Assembly (NCBI GenBank): GCA_963277665.1
Contig: OY728122.1
Location: 1,545,678,868 to 1,545,742,867 of the forward strand
Direction: 5' to 3'
DNA from: Viscum album
Taxonomy: Eukaryota > Streptophyta > Magnoliopsida > Santalales > Viscaceae
DNA length: 64,000 bases
Shown piece after piece: positions 49,961 to 63,640 of this stretch. Numbering within the stretch: the first letter of the stretch is position 1; each line of letters opens with the position of its first letter. The position numbers and the translations under genes were made by a program. The notes under the pieces were generated by a model. That model had not been told where the DNA came from. It ran no database searches and saw only the letters and a list, made by a program, of their open reading frames with translations.

Positions 49961-50680
49961 TTGATGTTCAGATTTAGCTTAGTTTTGGGATAAACCTAGT
50001 GATTCAGCCTCCATTTCAAGATTAGATAAATGAGACTCATATTTAAGACTAATAATTGTTGTTTACTTTTTTTTATATTTCATAATGTGAGTAATTTTAA
50101 TTATACTTTCTAATTAAATGAATATAACAAAATGGTTTTTTTTAATACCTATAATGTGTTTCATTGTTTTGTTATAGTTTAGTATTTCATGTGAAATTAT
50201 TTATTAAATTTTTTTAATTTTAGGATACATACATATTAAAATTGTTATTTTTTACAGTCATGGATAGTGTTGTTAATGAAAAGGGACAACCACCGTCATG
50301 GCCCGTGGTACATATGCTGATGGTAGAATGATAATATTACTCCCCTACCCAGAATGCCCATCACATCCTGAGTGAAATGTGGTATCATGAATGATTCCCT
50401 ATTTCTCTGAGGATACTAACTATAAGTGGTTGTCTAATAAATATAGTCCCTTGAATATTTACATGAATCAGAGTCATATAAATTTATTATAATTACCAAA
50501 GCAATATCTTTCATAATATATAATTACACAAAATCGAGTAAACATTAAAAAAATAAAAAATTTATATACATATGAATATTGACTCAGAATAATGTAATAA
50601 TATAGACATAGATCGACCATTAGGATATCCAATAATATAATTTACATAATTGATAAAATAAAAAAATAATCATATTATCA
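49961..50680. other. Unassigned AT-rich DNA
   Basis: No protein fragment recognised. A TTTTTTACAG followed by TCATGGATAG near 50,258-50,275 looks like an intron-exon border, but no open reading frame follows. Confidence 0.35.
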
Positions 50681-53600
50681 TCCTCAGGCTTTATCAAAAC
50701 CTGCACTCAAAATACCCTCATGATATTCCAACACAATCCAGTACATTCCCTTTACGGAACTTGAATATAGACATAAATATTAAACAAGAACCATTTTTTC
50801 CATGATGATAGTTTGATGTATATGACCCTAGGGTCTCAATAAATTCCCATAGTGTAAACCATCATATTCATGTATGCGTGAGGGAATATTAACATGTCAC
50901 AAAAGCTCATTGGGAATCATTTTAGAAGTAGACCCCATGACTCACAACACATCAAGTCATCATTTTCAAATGAGGACACCATGATACCTAATTATAATTA
51001 CATTAGAACAATGATAGAATACAATTTTTACCAAATTCAATCAAAACTTGTAAAAAACCTATACTCGAATACTTAGGGTGGGTGTTGTCTAAGACATTGA
51101 ACCACCACCCCAAGGGACATGGTACAATCTTATGTTTATAACCCATCAAAATACCTTATCACAAAAGGTATGGTACATCATCATATTTTGACATCACATC
51201 ATGGCCAAACCCCTAATGTTCATACGTGATCAAATAAGATATAAAAATATATCCATCATCATGATTTCGGCCCCCCATGGAATGGTCCTATATCCTGCAT
51301 AAGGACTTTGTATCACTGAAGAATGTCTTGCATGTTCCATCAAATTCATGATGGGGAGAGTCCACAACATTCTCTACTACTCTAGGTATATCACTATTTA
51401 CAATATCACACATTAAAAAAAGTTGGGAACATATCCCACCATATAGACCATCATATTATTATATGGTACTAATCACTCAGATCAAACCTGTTGTTTTTGA
51501 AAACATATCACTTCTCTCATTAGAGATTCAATGGGTCCCCCAGATCCTACAATGTTCTTTAGATGAAATTTACTAAAAATATATCTAACACCTCATGCAC
51601 AAAAAACCCAATTATCTCATCAAAAACAATATCTAAAGTTCTGATCTAACATCCTTGAAATCGTTAAACAATTTTGATCCTACTATCTACAAATTAACCC
51701 ATGAAATATCTCTCAAAGGACCATTGAAATATGACACCATGTACTGATCTATTTCCATGACCTACACCTTTATCCCATCTCACATTTCAAAAAAATAGAT
51801 CCATAATGTTGTCACATAGAAGCAATCCCTCTTCTCCACACCTCATTTGGTCATAGAGTACTCATCCTCCAAAAAAATCTCACTAACCCTCAATCCAGCA
51901 TTAAGACGACATAACTTAACTTGTGTGAGATGTAAGGTTGTCTTGGTAGGTATCACTAAGAAAAAATCCCCCTTCACTCATCCAACTATATCTAGGGAAT
52001 CCAATTTAGGATAACCACATTTGTAATCATACCCAAGGTCTCACATCTAGTCAGTTAACATCACGGACCCTTAACAAAATATTTTCTTAGTGATCCCAAC
52101 TATCTATTGTACCAAATGTACTTATCTTGAGAAACGGAGGAACAAAACCACCCTATCTACATTACCAAATGAATTCTTAGTCTATAATTCATATACATTA
52201 TCCAAATAAACATGGTTACAATAGGAAATCCTGAATAAATAATGTATATAGTTTTGTACTAATGAGACAACCATCCTTTGAAATAGAGTTTCCATTTATG
52301 CTAAACTCTACTGAACCTCATCCATGCCTATCCATGCCATGTCCAATATAGTACAACCAACTGAGATCTCTTATCACATCATAAAATATATTTAATTAAT
52401 TATAAACATTTATAATTAATTAATTAAATTAATCCAATGACTCATAATTGAGTAAAAACTCATCGGGCATCACCAATGCATAAAAATTTAACACAACCAC
52501 CCATGTACATTCTCTTATGTACATTTAATGTCTATGATGAGAGAAATACCCATCATTTCCAAATTATTTGAAAATTATATAGTTAAATAATAACTAAATT
52601 ACTTTCAAAAACTGAACCAAAATCAATTGGATACCACAAGAGGACGGGACTATGGAAAACATTGAAGATCGTACCTGAAACTACCATGAAACCCACAAGA
52701 ACCATCTCATCTTGTGGGAATTGAAGTGAGGAGAGGGTAGGAGGAGATCCTATTTAATGGAGTGTCCCATTTTTTCTTATACTAAAATATTTTAATGTAT
52801 TTTAATTAAAAATAACAATTCCACACTTTCTAAAATAACAGAACATGGAATGTTATATGATGAGGTACCTAGGGTTGCGACATAGGACCCTGGATATGGC
52901 ATCGGCAACAACCCTATAACATATCCTCCATCAGTGTATCCTTCACCCAATATACAAACTTTGGATTTTACCATCCATTTTTGTGGTGTAGAAACCCAAC
53001 TAGGTTATTCAATAGCATAACCTTCTTGGTTACTTAATAGAGAACCCCATGTGGTAGGTCTGACCCTAAAACCAACCCTTCTCCTATGAAAAGTAACCTT
53101 TGGGTTCCGTCATATCCCTCATAAAATAGTTCAAAATTGTGCCATTTTTTGGCACATAAATATCAATAGAACACCCAAACATGAGGTCCTTCCCCCCTCT
53201 ATACAATGGCCACCAAGTGGACTGTGTAGGATATCCACCCTAGGGAGCCCCCAATCATGTAACACCTTCCCTTACACTATAGACTACATAAAACCCTCTC
53301 CCCTATATAATGGTCATACACGATGACCCTTACCCATTTCCAATAGGCACAATACCTAAGGGACACACCATGGTCTCTTCCAATGTAAGGGTAATCTCGA
53401 ACATCACGAAACCCCACAATAGAATATCCCTTCGTCATGCAGTACGGTGAGTACTTGTAACTAAAATTTATACAATAAGGATACCATAACCATTATCTAT
53501 TGCTTTCAAGATCAAAATAACTTCAATATGAGCCTCATTCCCCAATGAAAAACCCTACATACTGATAACCAAATGCTTGAATCCTTGATCTGAATCCATA

Positions 53601-55400
53601 TGAAAAAATGAATCATACCCAAGATAAAAATTCAATAATACATCTAAAATATAATGACCTAAAAACATTAAGGCATTATAAAATCCCTATAGTAATAATT
53701 ATCATCCTCATGAATACATTATCATCTTTTATATTCATAAAACATGACCTATCTTGTTCATTAATTCATCAAGAATTATAAATGTTTTATCTTTAAATTA
53801 TAAATTCACTTTTTCTCTAAAACTCAAAATAGAAAGGATCATTAGTCACTAGAAGCTGATCCACATGCTCGTTACCAATGCTAACACAAATATTTATCTC
53901 CCCACAACTATCTATCATGATGTAACGTGATGTTGTTACGTGATTTTTCCTATTTCTTATGATTCTCTACAAAATAATACTCCTCTATCAATGAACATAA
54001 TTTGATCCATAATGAACCCCCAAAAAGGAATTATCTATCAAACACTTTTCTAGTTGTGTAATTACACAATCAATGTGGTTTATACCTCATTACATCTAAT
54101 TCTGTGTAAAAACATAGTTTGTCCAGCTCTTGTCGAATTGCCTAAAAACCCTTAACCTCAATTGTCGGTTCATTGTCATTAAATATTGACTGATAATGAT
54201 GTATTTACTTCATAACTAATCCATGGAATATCCAAACACCCACATAGAACTATGAAACCAAATCCCAAAGTAATTATAGTGTCAGATCAACAACCACCAG
54301 CAATGGATATTATTTTATTATCCTTAGAATGAGTTCAACACTGATTTGTTACATAAATTACCCGATTCAAATGCACCATCTATACTCAACACAAAATCCA
54401 ATATCTGAATCGGGTATTACACATGGAACCCAATAGTAAAATATATCACCAAAAACTAGAATCTAGATACCATCAGTACCATCAACCTATCTTTCTCACC
54501 AACCCCATGAATAATTTGACATAGAAAATATTCAACAGAAAAAAATATGATTAACCCCACCATTAGAGTAATCTAATCACCGTTCTCCCAAACAAACCAC
54601 ATGAACTCCACAACCCACACACAGTTTATTACAAAATGTAATGTTGGGGACTAGAAATACAACTCACACCCAAGCCCCAGTTTAAATGAGTGATCTAAAC
54701 AGGTACAAAAAATACTCTCCCCCATCCTTAAAATCATTAACTGGGATGAAAACCCCATGAAACAATTAATACTGGTGTACAACAACAACACTACCTCTGC
54801 AACACCAACCAGGTTCTTCCAAAATTTGAAAAATTAAAAATATCTCCCCACAAAACCTATTTCATAGGGACAGAAATTAAAGTGGAATTTCAAATACCCA
54901 ACACACAATTTCCCTAAAAAACCATGAACTTCCCCTAAAAACCATGCCAATGTTGAATCATTTCAATCAACATCAAAGTGATCCACCAAAAAACCTATAA
55001 AATGTTTTCACCCTTGATCGAACTCAATCTTACCCAAAACCAACAACACACTCCCATACACATGATCATGCACCCGATGGGTGATCCCATGAGTTGTTCC
55101 CCATTACACCTATGCTCACATACTTACCCACTATCCTCGATACTAACACAGGTCACTATATCCAATATTCTGACACATCTTTCTCATGCTAATGCAAACC
55201 TCCTAATCTCCCTCCACACATAAATCATTCTAAAGTCATGATCATTTAACCAATCTCCCACTATGCTACTCAAATGTCCACCTAGAGATACTAGGTTCCG
55301 GAATACAACAAGTACCACTAATGATACCCAAAAACAATGATTTTATATACGTTTAGTATCTAAATTAACACATAGTTCAGTTAAATAGATTTACACACTG
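50681..55400. other. G-poor, A/C-rich region, mostly unassigned
   Basis: The plus strand is low in G and rich in A and C over almost 5 kb. If D2 is a 3' LTR, this should be the internal region of its element on the minus strand. The only hint is a minus-strand VVADAISR-like stretch near 52,870-52,930, similar to the end of gypsy RNase H. RT and integrase blocks could not be read. Plus-strand frames here (for example 54,978-55,223) are explained by composition. Confidence 0.35.
52692..52718. repeat. Perfect 9-bp hairpin
   Basis: CCCACAAGA (52,692-52,700) and TCTTGTGGG (52,710-52,718) with a 9-base loop, followed by a purine-rich stretch and TATTTAA near 52,753. It could be part of an LTR promoter or leader; the function is unknown. 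Confidence 0.4.
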
Positions 55401-57324
55401 AATCTATATGGGAAAACACCATATTTTTATTTTTGACACATTATGAAATCAAACATACTTTATCAAATAAAACCATGCCCATCTTTAATCAATGCATTAG
55501 AAATCCAATTTCTATGCCAACACACTATGGATCCCTATACAACCCTTATACAATATATTCCAGTAGGGAATGACCTTCACCATGTTTCACATATAAGGAC
55601 ATATCGTTAATCAATCATTAAAATTGATTCTTCATAAATGAATTGATTTTCATACATTCTATAAGATCTTTAAGGATTATGGTTTAATATAATTAAGACA
55701 TCACCTGTAAATAAATAAATATTACATCAATAACAACACACATCAACTTAGAATCCAGTTTTTTCACAATATAAAAATGTTAAGATATAATTTATTTTTT
55801 TCATAACATATCTTCACAATTTTAATATTCATCTTATATATAACACTACCAAACCTTAATCACCTGTAATTTTATTTAAAATATGGTAAGAGCACAAAAA
55901 TCATAGTAAGGGATAGAGGACTAGAATTACTAAATTAGTTTGTCCATTTTGAAACCATGATATCCTAAAATGTTATTTTACTTAAGCATAATTAACCTAT
56001 TTCTCAAATAATCATTCAATTATACATGATATCAACATTACATCCCAATGTTTTTCATCAGTAAAATTATAATAAAACATGAAGCGGGAAATCCTAATCA
56101 TTAGGGTTTCTTAGAAAACATGAGAACCAATGAAAATATTATTATTCAAAAGCAATATTTTTTTCCACAAACGTCAAAAATCCTTCCATCAAAACATAAT
56201 ATTACCACCATACCTTATAAAATAAAATATCATCCATGAAAACTCATTTCAAAGAATAAAAAAACATATATTTTTGATGGGAAATAATCTTGAAATTACT
56301 CTTAAAATCACCCTTATATGAATAAAACAAATATGGTTTACTTCTGACATAATTCTATATAGAAAAAAATCATTTCATAATGCATTGGAGGGTGATAATA
56401 GACACACCTATCCTTGGTTTAAAATGTAGCCACCAATCCTAATTTTATAATATAGACACCCATCCATGGTTTATAATGTAACCTTAAATTATCGTACAAA
56501 TTTCCTATGAACCACAATGTATTCCTAAAAAATTAATGCATCCATTTTCATAATTATAATCATAAAAAACTATTTTAACTAATATGAAAACTATTTCAGA
56601 TATTTAAATATCTATTGCATTTATTTTTTAAAAATAGTAATAAAAACGAAATTGATATTTTTAATTTAAAAGAAAAAAATTAAAAATTAATCCAAACATT
56701 AATAAACTTTTATAATTGTGGTAAAATCATTTTACCAAATATATGTTAAAATAGAACATTTCATTTCCCTTTTTATCGAAATTTTTTTTATAAAATATGT
56801 AAAAATATTCTGTTCTGAAAACCATTGAAATAAATTATAATGTGACATAAAATTTCAATTATAGTTAAGTTATTTACATATAAATTCATCCATAAAATAT
56901 TTTTAAAAATATGTCCATTGTTGAAAAATATTTTGAATTATATCGAAAAAAATATTTAAAATAGTGTTTTTATCTAAACATATCCCATTCGTCAAGACTG
57001 AATTGTCATGAGAATTCAATATATTTCTGATTAATAAGATTAAAATAGTTATTTACTTAATTAGGAAACCATTTCATTTTCTTATTACCTTTATATTATT
57101 TATTATTATTTCATAATAAATTATGTTCACATTAGATGATATGATGATATTCATCAAATATATCAAAAATGATGTAATAATGACTATGGTAAAGAGGTCA
57201 TTATTTAATAATATTGAAAACAATTATCATGAATTAATTATCATTTTTATAAATTAAATAATTTTTTAAGACCAACAAGGAAATATTTTGATGAAAAATA
57301 AATTATTTGGTAATCATGAAAAGG

Positions 57325-57730
57325 GTATGTCGTATATATGAATGGGTAACAATTTAATTATTTGAAGGGAATGGAAAAAGGTATATATTATTTTTCATCC
57401 ATTAATGAGTTTTATATAATAAATACCATATTATTACTTTAGATTCACTTATATATAGAATCCATGAGATGCGATCATGAATCAATCTCATCACTTTGTG
57501 GAGGTGGTGATCCACACATATGCACCAATTACATTATCAATTCTCAATAAATGTAATGATATTAAGTGAATTTTTATATTATATATATAATTTAATATGA
57601 TAAATAATATCATATTTATACTTAATATCAATCATTATAATTAAATATGATATGAAGTGATGATAAAGAATTATATCAGTTTGCAATGTGGTTGTCATCC
57701 GTACACATGAATGACTATTTCATTTCACAT
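57325..57730 (-). repeat. Three copies of the roughly 190-bp LTR tandem repeat in element C
   Basis: Equivalent points are ATATATGAATGGGT near 57,335, ACATATGCACCAAT near 57,517 and TACACATGAATGAC near 57,701, spaced about 185 bp. Confidence 0.5.
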
Positions 57731-57876
57731 TTGATATAGATGAGGATGGATATTTTTAAAACAATAAAATAAAAACATACAAGTATATTGGAGATAATTT
57801 TTTTATTTAATTATATTTTATGAATATTTGAATTAGGTATAAGAATAAACAAAGTAAAACTGACTAGTTAAAAACA

Positions 57877-57879
57877 ATA
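57877..57879. other. Second empty site corresponding to the CACTA-1 insertion point
   Basis: AACAATACATCTTCTTTGG reads continuously here, matching the sequence that CACTA-1 interrupts in the element A 5' LTR. The ATA is present once. Confidence 0.55.
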
Positions 57880-58099
57880 CATCTTCTTTGGACAACCTCT
57901 TTAGGTTTATACCTATAGTCTACCAGGATTGGAATTATAATAAATAAAATGACTATATTATGTGGCAAGGGATGTCCTGAAGTTATTTGGGCATGATTTG
58001 GATGAGCTATTGTTCTCAAACTATGTGATAAAGAGAGGATATCAAGTTCCTTTTTAATGGTGGGGAGAGGGTAATTCATAAAATTTATCAAAAGATAAA

Positions 58100-58123
58100 A
58101 TATATATATATGTGTGTGTGTGT
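58100..58123. repeat. (TA)n(TG)n microsatellite
   Basis: Alternating TA repeats followed by TG repeats within the element C LTR. Confidence 0.9.
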
Positions 58124-59505
58124 CATTATATTGTAGATTGATACCACAGAATTAGTAATTCATATATTAGGTTTTAAAGGGTCTAATTAAATTCATAAAA
58201 TCACATTTATACCCATATTGGAAATATTTTTAACATTATACCCTAATTAAACCACATATAATCATTTTACCCTTAATTGTGATAACATTACATTTCTACC
58301 ATGATAACATATTTATACGGACAAAAATTAATATCAAACACTGTAACTTCTTTGATCATAATTATTTATAATTTATCATTAATATATCATTTTCTAATTC
58401 TTTTGTTTTTATAAAATACTTTTAATATTAGAATATAAAATGCATGGATAACAATATTTAGAAGTGTAGCCAATTTATGTTCCAAAATAATAATACCATG
58501 AAATTAATTAATAAATTTGTTCAAACATGTTTTTTATAGATCAATAATAAATAGAGGAAGGGTATTATACTTTTAGGATAAATATAAAACTTAATTTAAT
58601 ATTCAAAATATGCCATAAATTTCAAAGCCCCAAGTATATTTTTATTATAATTAAATAAAACATATCTTCTAAAAATCAATCTTTGGTGGAAAAATAACTA
58701 GTTTTAAAAAAAAAATATATTTAAATACTTAAATAGATAATTTATTAAAAATTAATCCAATAGAATAATTCCAGGTCATTAGATAATTGTAACATTTTTT
58801 ATTTAGTTTAACCATCCAGTAAACATGTTTTATTCTTAACTATGATAATAAGTTTTTAATTTTTTTAAAATTCAATGTTAATAAAATAATATATAAAACT
58901 ATTGAATTATATTAATTATTATGATTCAAAATATTGAATTTATTTTATCATATTAAATTCATTGAAGTGGAAGAATTTATTTTAAACTCGTACAAGGTGA
59001 TGGAATGTTATTTTAAAAAAAATACTTTTTTGTATAAACATGTTTTTTATCCAAATTCAAGTATAAGGTTGATTCTAATGAAATATATTCCATTATTTTT
59101 AGAAGAAAATAATTAATACTGTTTCCAAAATTATGAAAAATAGAATGTCACCTTTTAGATACTGGAAATGAAAAAGCAATTTTCGATAAAAATTAGTATT
59201 TTCGGTAATCCTTGAAATGGTAAATATCATAATATATTACCAAAAAAATATTATTTAGGTAACATGGACTTGATGAATTCAAAAATTATTTGCATGTTTC
59301 AAAAATTAAGATTATTTAATTAGAATATAAATATTTTAAAGAAAACTATATAATGAATGAAAGCCTGATTTGGTTAGGAATGTTTTTTTTATATTTTTCA
59401 TGAAATATTACCTTGTACTATTATAATAAAAACTCTATAAAATAAAATTAAATATTGATAATAATACATTAAAATAATTTATTATAAAATTACATGATTT
59501 GTTAC

Positions 59506-62500
59506 AATATTTCCCCAATTTGGAAATTCCATCCTTCCAATTTTATTTTTAAATTAATGAAGTGGAGAAATTTTTCCCTCATAGAATGTTTATATTTCAA
59601 TGTTTAGTGTTCAATCAATTAGTTTTTAAAAAAACCATTATCCCATGAATAACCATATTCTATAAAACCCACTCTTTTTGTTTAATTATATAAAAATTCA
59701 ATTTTTCGTAAGAAAACTTCACTTCCAGCTGCACTAATTCAAGGCACAAAACATGTGATGCTTCTGACATATATAATCTTAACAAAAATACATGAAATTA
59801 ATTTTTCACCTATGATAAAATTATAGGAAAAATCACCCGATAATTATAAATTGAAATTTTCTCTTGGATATTACATGATCCAATGAACCATGGAAATAAA
59901 TTTCCTTTTTTACCAAAATGCATAACACTTTTCCATGGAGATAGATTATGGAAAATGTGATTACCTAAATAAATATAAATCTCATTCATTCAGTTTCCTA
60001 TATAAAATTTCATCATGATATAAACTATCATCGTGTACTACTTAATTTTATTTACACTCTTAACCAATTCTTTTACCAATTCTAGTTGTAGCATCATTCA
60101 TTCACTGACTTTTCTGAAAACGATGGTGTCCAACAACAATTTCTATATAAAGCCTCAAAAGGATCCATCTATATACTATAATGAAATTTTATATTATAGG
60201 AAAACTTAATCAATGGATTCTATTTATCCAAACTTCCCTGGTATTCCCCTGAACCAGCATGAAGCAAATCAGCCAAAGACTGAATAATTCTTTTTGGATT
60301 TCTATCTGATCGAGGATGAGAAGTAGTTTTTAAAATTAATTCAGTACCAAATTACTTCTATCTAACTTTCTAAAAATTATATTTAATCCAAGTATCATGG
60401 TCAGATACAATTTTAAAAGGGACTCTATGTAATAAAATTATATATTTAATATAATTTCTAGATAGGTTATCACAAGGAATAATTTTTTGAATGAGAATAA
60501 ATAGGAATTTCAATTTTATTGATGAAAAATAAATAAAATTGTATTATTACAATGAGATTTCTCCTATAATATAATTACAAATTATATAAAAATATTTTCC
60601 AATTTGTATTCTTTCTTTGGAAGAGTTTGAAGGATCCCCTTTGATATTATTTTTTCAAATTTAATCTATTTACAATTCAAACATTTTTAAATAAATTTTG
60701 TAATATATTTCATCATTCATTCCCACCAGAAATGTCCAAGAAAGTTTTTATACATCATTGTACTACTAGGATAGACCAAAAATGGAGGACTATTAGACTC
60801 AGTCAATATATATTTCTTCAACTGGGGGCCACATGAAACGAAAAATCATCTTATAAATCTTAAAAATCCTTCGATTTCAACCGTAAATTCCAAAAACGTA
60901 ATTTTTAGAATAAATTCAACATTTTCTTATAAAACACACTCCTCCTAAGGATATTTCTTATTCTATTCTGAAAAAGTTTATTTTATTCTCTCCTAAAACA
61001 AAATATAAATGGATCACACATAAATAATTTCTAAGAATACATTAATCGATTCATTAACCAATGTATCATTTCAAAAACCTATCGTGGTTAATAATGCATA
61101 AATTTTCTGACTCAAAGCACCAACTACTATGTTTTAATAATAATGATGGAAAAGAATTAGGTTTTTGTAATATTTATCAAATATATATATCTCATATGTC
61201 TCTGGTTCAACTAAATATGATAGAATATGTTATTTTAACATTAATGGTCAGTATACATTTCACAACATACTCTATATAAATGAGGTCTCTAAAATATTAT
61301 TGCAAACACAAGAGCTGCTAGTTCAAGGACATGTGTCATATAATATTTCTCATGAGGATTGAATTAACATTTATCATATGAAATTAAACTATAATTATAT
61401 ATTAAAGAACACACCAGTATTTTTAATGGAGTATTAATGAAGATAAAAAAGTCACCATTTCAAGATGGAAGGTCCACAAATTGAGCATTCAGTAGTATTA
61501 TTTTAAATTTCTAGAAACATTCATCACATTTCTTTTTCCCGATAAAACTAATCCTTTTCATGTTGACATAGTTAGAATTTTATATAACCCATATATCCTG
61601 TCAAAAAACAAATGTTAACATCGTGATTACCCATGAAAACTAGTAATATGACTAGCAGTTTATGTTCTAGTACATCAATTAACCACTTTATTTTTATAAT
61701 GATATGTAGGTATATCATCACTAATTGTTTCATTTATAAGGAATGAAATATACTATAACCAAAATAAAATATTCATTATAATAAATATAACTTATTTTTC
61801 TTCAAATATTATAGAAAAATACGTAGAATTTTTTGTTACCCTCATAAAATTTTCAGTATACAAAATTATCATCAATAAAATCAACCACAAACTTTTCCAA
61901 ATATTTATAAAAAAAACCCAATTTATATGATAAAAAAAAGTTGTATAATTTTTCAATTAAAAGTGTATTTCCACAAACTTATAATTCCCATACCTCGTAA
62001 GAAAATTTTTTTTAATTCTTCCATCATCAACTACAGTTAATTTTATCTCAACATGAGATCATCCTTCTAAAAGTAATAATCTCTTGGGAGATAATCAAAA
62101 AAGTCATTGATATGATTAATTATATATTTATTATTTACAATAATGTTTATCAATGATGAATAATCATGGTAAATCCTCAGGAAATAATATATCTTTTTTA
62201 AAAAAATAGTTTTACCCCATGGTGACATGCTAAGAATAATGTATCCATTATAAAGAAACTCTAGAAACTTATTTTTCAAATATAGAGGTTCTGGTTGAGA
62301 CATTTGATTAGAGGGTTTGGAAATTATCCTAGAATCTGTTACTAAGTCAATATTAAATTCATGTTTTGGGTCAGGTATAACATAAGGAAGCTCATTAGGA
62401 AAACCATATAACTATTCTTTTATTACTGGAAAATAATTACTCTAAGGAGTACCATTATTTTCAGTAATATGGGAAATGTAACATTTATTTAAATATCTAA

Positions 62501-62910
62501 ATAGTTATTAATTTTACTGATATGTTATTGAATGTTTGAATTTATTCTTATACACACACTAAAACTCACTTTAGGGTATAACATTTTGAAACTATAATCT
62601 ATCATAGAATGATAAATAAAATTCAATCCATACCACAAATATGATCAAATACTACAATTACAAGGACAACATCATTTACAGGTAAAACAATTCTAAAGAT
62701 GTTAAAAAATGATTTTAATGAATTCTTGATGGTCTATTACTAACCCTATTTTATTTTATAATATTTCATTACATCATTTCCTATGGTGAAATTTTCATTT
62801 TAGTTATAAATTTCTGAGAAATGAATGAAATTGTAGACCCTAAATCAAATAAGAAATTATCAAAATTTGAATACATAGGTAATGTAGATATTAACACTTT
62901 TTTGATGCCC
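59506..62910 (-). pseudogene. pol: Element C gypsy pol (protease, RT, RNase H, integrase, chromodomain tail), decayed
   Basis: The minus strand, in mixed frames, gives the full chromovirus order. Protease-like NFLFDLGSTISFISQKFI (about 62,900-62,820) has Asp-Leu-Gly where an Asp-Ser-Gly active site is expected. RT follows (MSPWG near 62,230; FLTRYGNYKF then EKFVVDFIDDNFV, about 61,970-61,865, keeping the FIDD catalytic pair). The connection domain has KKKCDEC. RNase H has NPHEKYYMTHVLELAALVFA and CEMYTDH (about 61,370-61,240). Integrase has KKYILTESNSPPFLVYPSS (about 60,830-60,780), KIVSDHDTWIKYNF (about 60,410) and MDPFEALYRNCCWTP (about 60,180). The end has SEASHVLCLELVQL (about 59,760). 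Numerous stops and frameshifts inactivate it. Confidence 0.85.
62067..62303 (-). pseudogene. Element C RT fingers/palm start (longest open fragment)
   Basis: The 78-residue frame contains LYLKNKFLEFLYNGYIILSM followed by SPWGKTIFLKK and a Leu-Arg-Ile-x-x-Asp-Tyr-like stretch. This parallels the chromovirus RT start (L-K-E-Q-L-x-E-L-x-x-K-G-F-I-R-P-S-x-S-P-W-G-A-P-V-L-F-V-K-K). The end NDFFDYLP corresponds to (D/N)-D-L-F-D-Q-L. Confidence 0.7.
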
Positions 62911-63399
62911 TAATATCTACCAAATTATTTACAAATTATTTCATTATCACCTTTTAATTATAGTCTTGGTACATCCCATCATTCATGTTATTCTTTAGAA
63001 ACACATCCAAATAATAGACCTTGTTGTTATATGTAAAACACATTAAAACCTACATATCAGAAATTTCCTTTATACTACCCATATATTTGTCATTGATTTC
63101 ATTAAATATATTCCAAAAAAACACAACTAACACACTCACCATATTTCATAAGACCTTCCATAGGTTTCTTTTCACCATACCAATAACAAATGAATACTTT
63201 TTTATTACACTTATATTTTATGATCGATTATTCCAATTTTCCATCTACATATACTATTTTTCTTCTTATTATCAGAAAATACATGATCTATTAAAAACCC
63301 TTTTTCCTTCTTCTCACTAAATTAAACTAGTTTCTTATACCATTTAAAATTAGTGGGTTCCAATACCATTCTATATGTTGCCTTCAATCATAAGAAAAC

Positions 63400-63640
63400 C
63401 CATTTAATTTTACAATCATAATATGGAATAATATTTGGTGTATACTTTTCAAATCATGTTTTTTTGAATGTAGACATTAAATATTTCTACTGTTTCCTAA
63501 CATCATTGTATATTATTTCCATCAGAATTCAAATATCCTTAGGGAAATATTTATCTTTTGAAATTATTATTAAATTAATCTAATTCTATGGATTTAATCT
63601 CTTATACGTCTCAAATAAACAAAACCATTGACAACCACTG
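63400..63640 (-). pseudogene. gag: Element C gag remnant
   Basis: The minus strand gives ISKDKYFPKDI followed by KYLMSTFKK. This resembles the gag stretch with F-x-x-K-Y-F-P before the helix leading to A-x-K-F-x-x-L. Position and strand suit gag upstream of the element C pol. The zinc knuckle expected near 63,000 could not be read. Confidence 0.4.

Larger units (their letters stand above)
55400..59505 (-). mobile_element. 3' LTR of gypsy element C (element A family)
   Basis: On the minus strand the LTR starts TGTAACAAATC at 59,505, after a GGGGAAATAT purine-rich stretch and the end of a gypsy polyprotein. Similarity to the element A LTRs is clear from about 57,300 (190-bp repeats; CAATACATCTTCTTTGG near 57,875 against CTATACCTCTTCTTTAG near 8,521; TTAACCATCCAGTAAAC near 58,809 against the equivalent stretches near 8,880 and 39,480). 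To the left similarity is weak, so the left edge is a guess from the expected length. Confidence 0.65.

Noticed and set aside
50258..50300. Intron-exon border of a host gene (TTTTTTACAG then TCATGGATAG)
   Set aside because: No open frame follows, and T-rich tracts ending in AG are common in this DNA.
52860..52930. End of gypsy RNase H (VVADAISR-like) on the minus strand
   Set aside because: The match is short, another frame is open through the same bases, and no RT or integrase block was found at the expected distances. Kept only as a hint in the region description.
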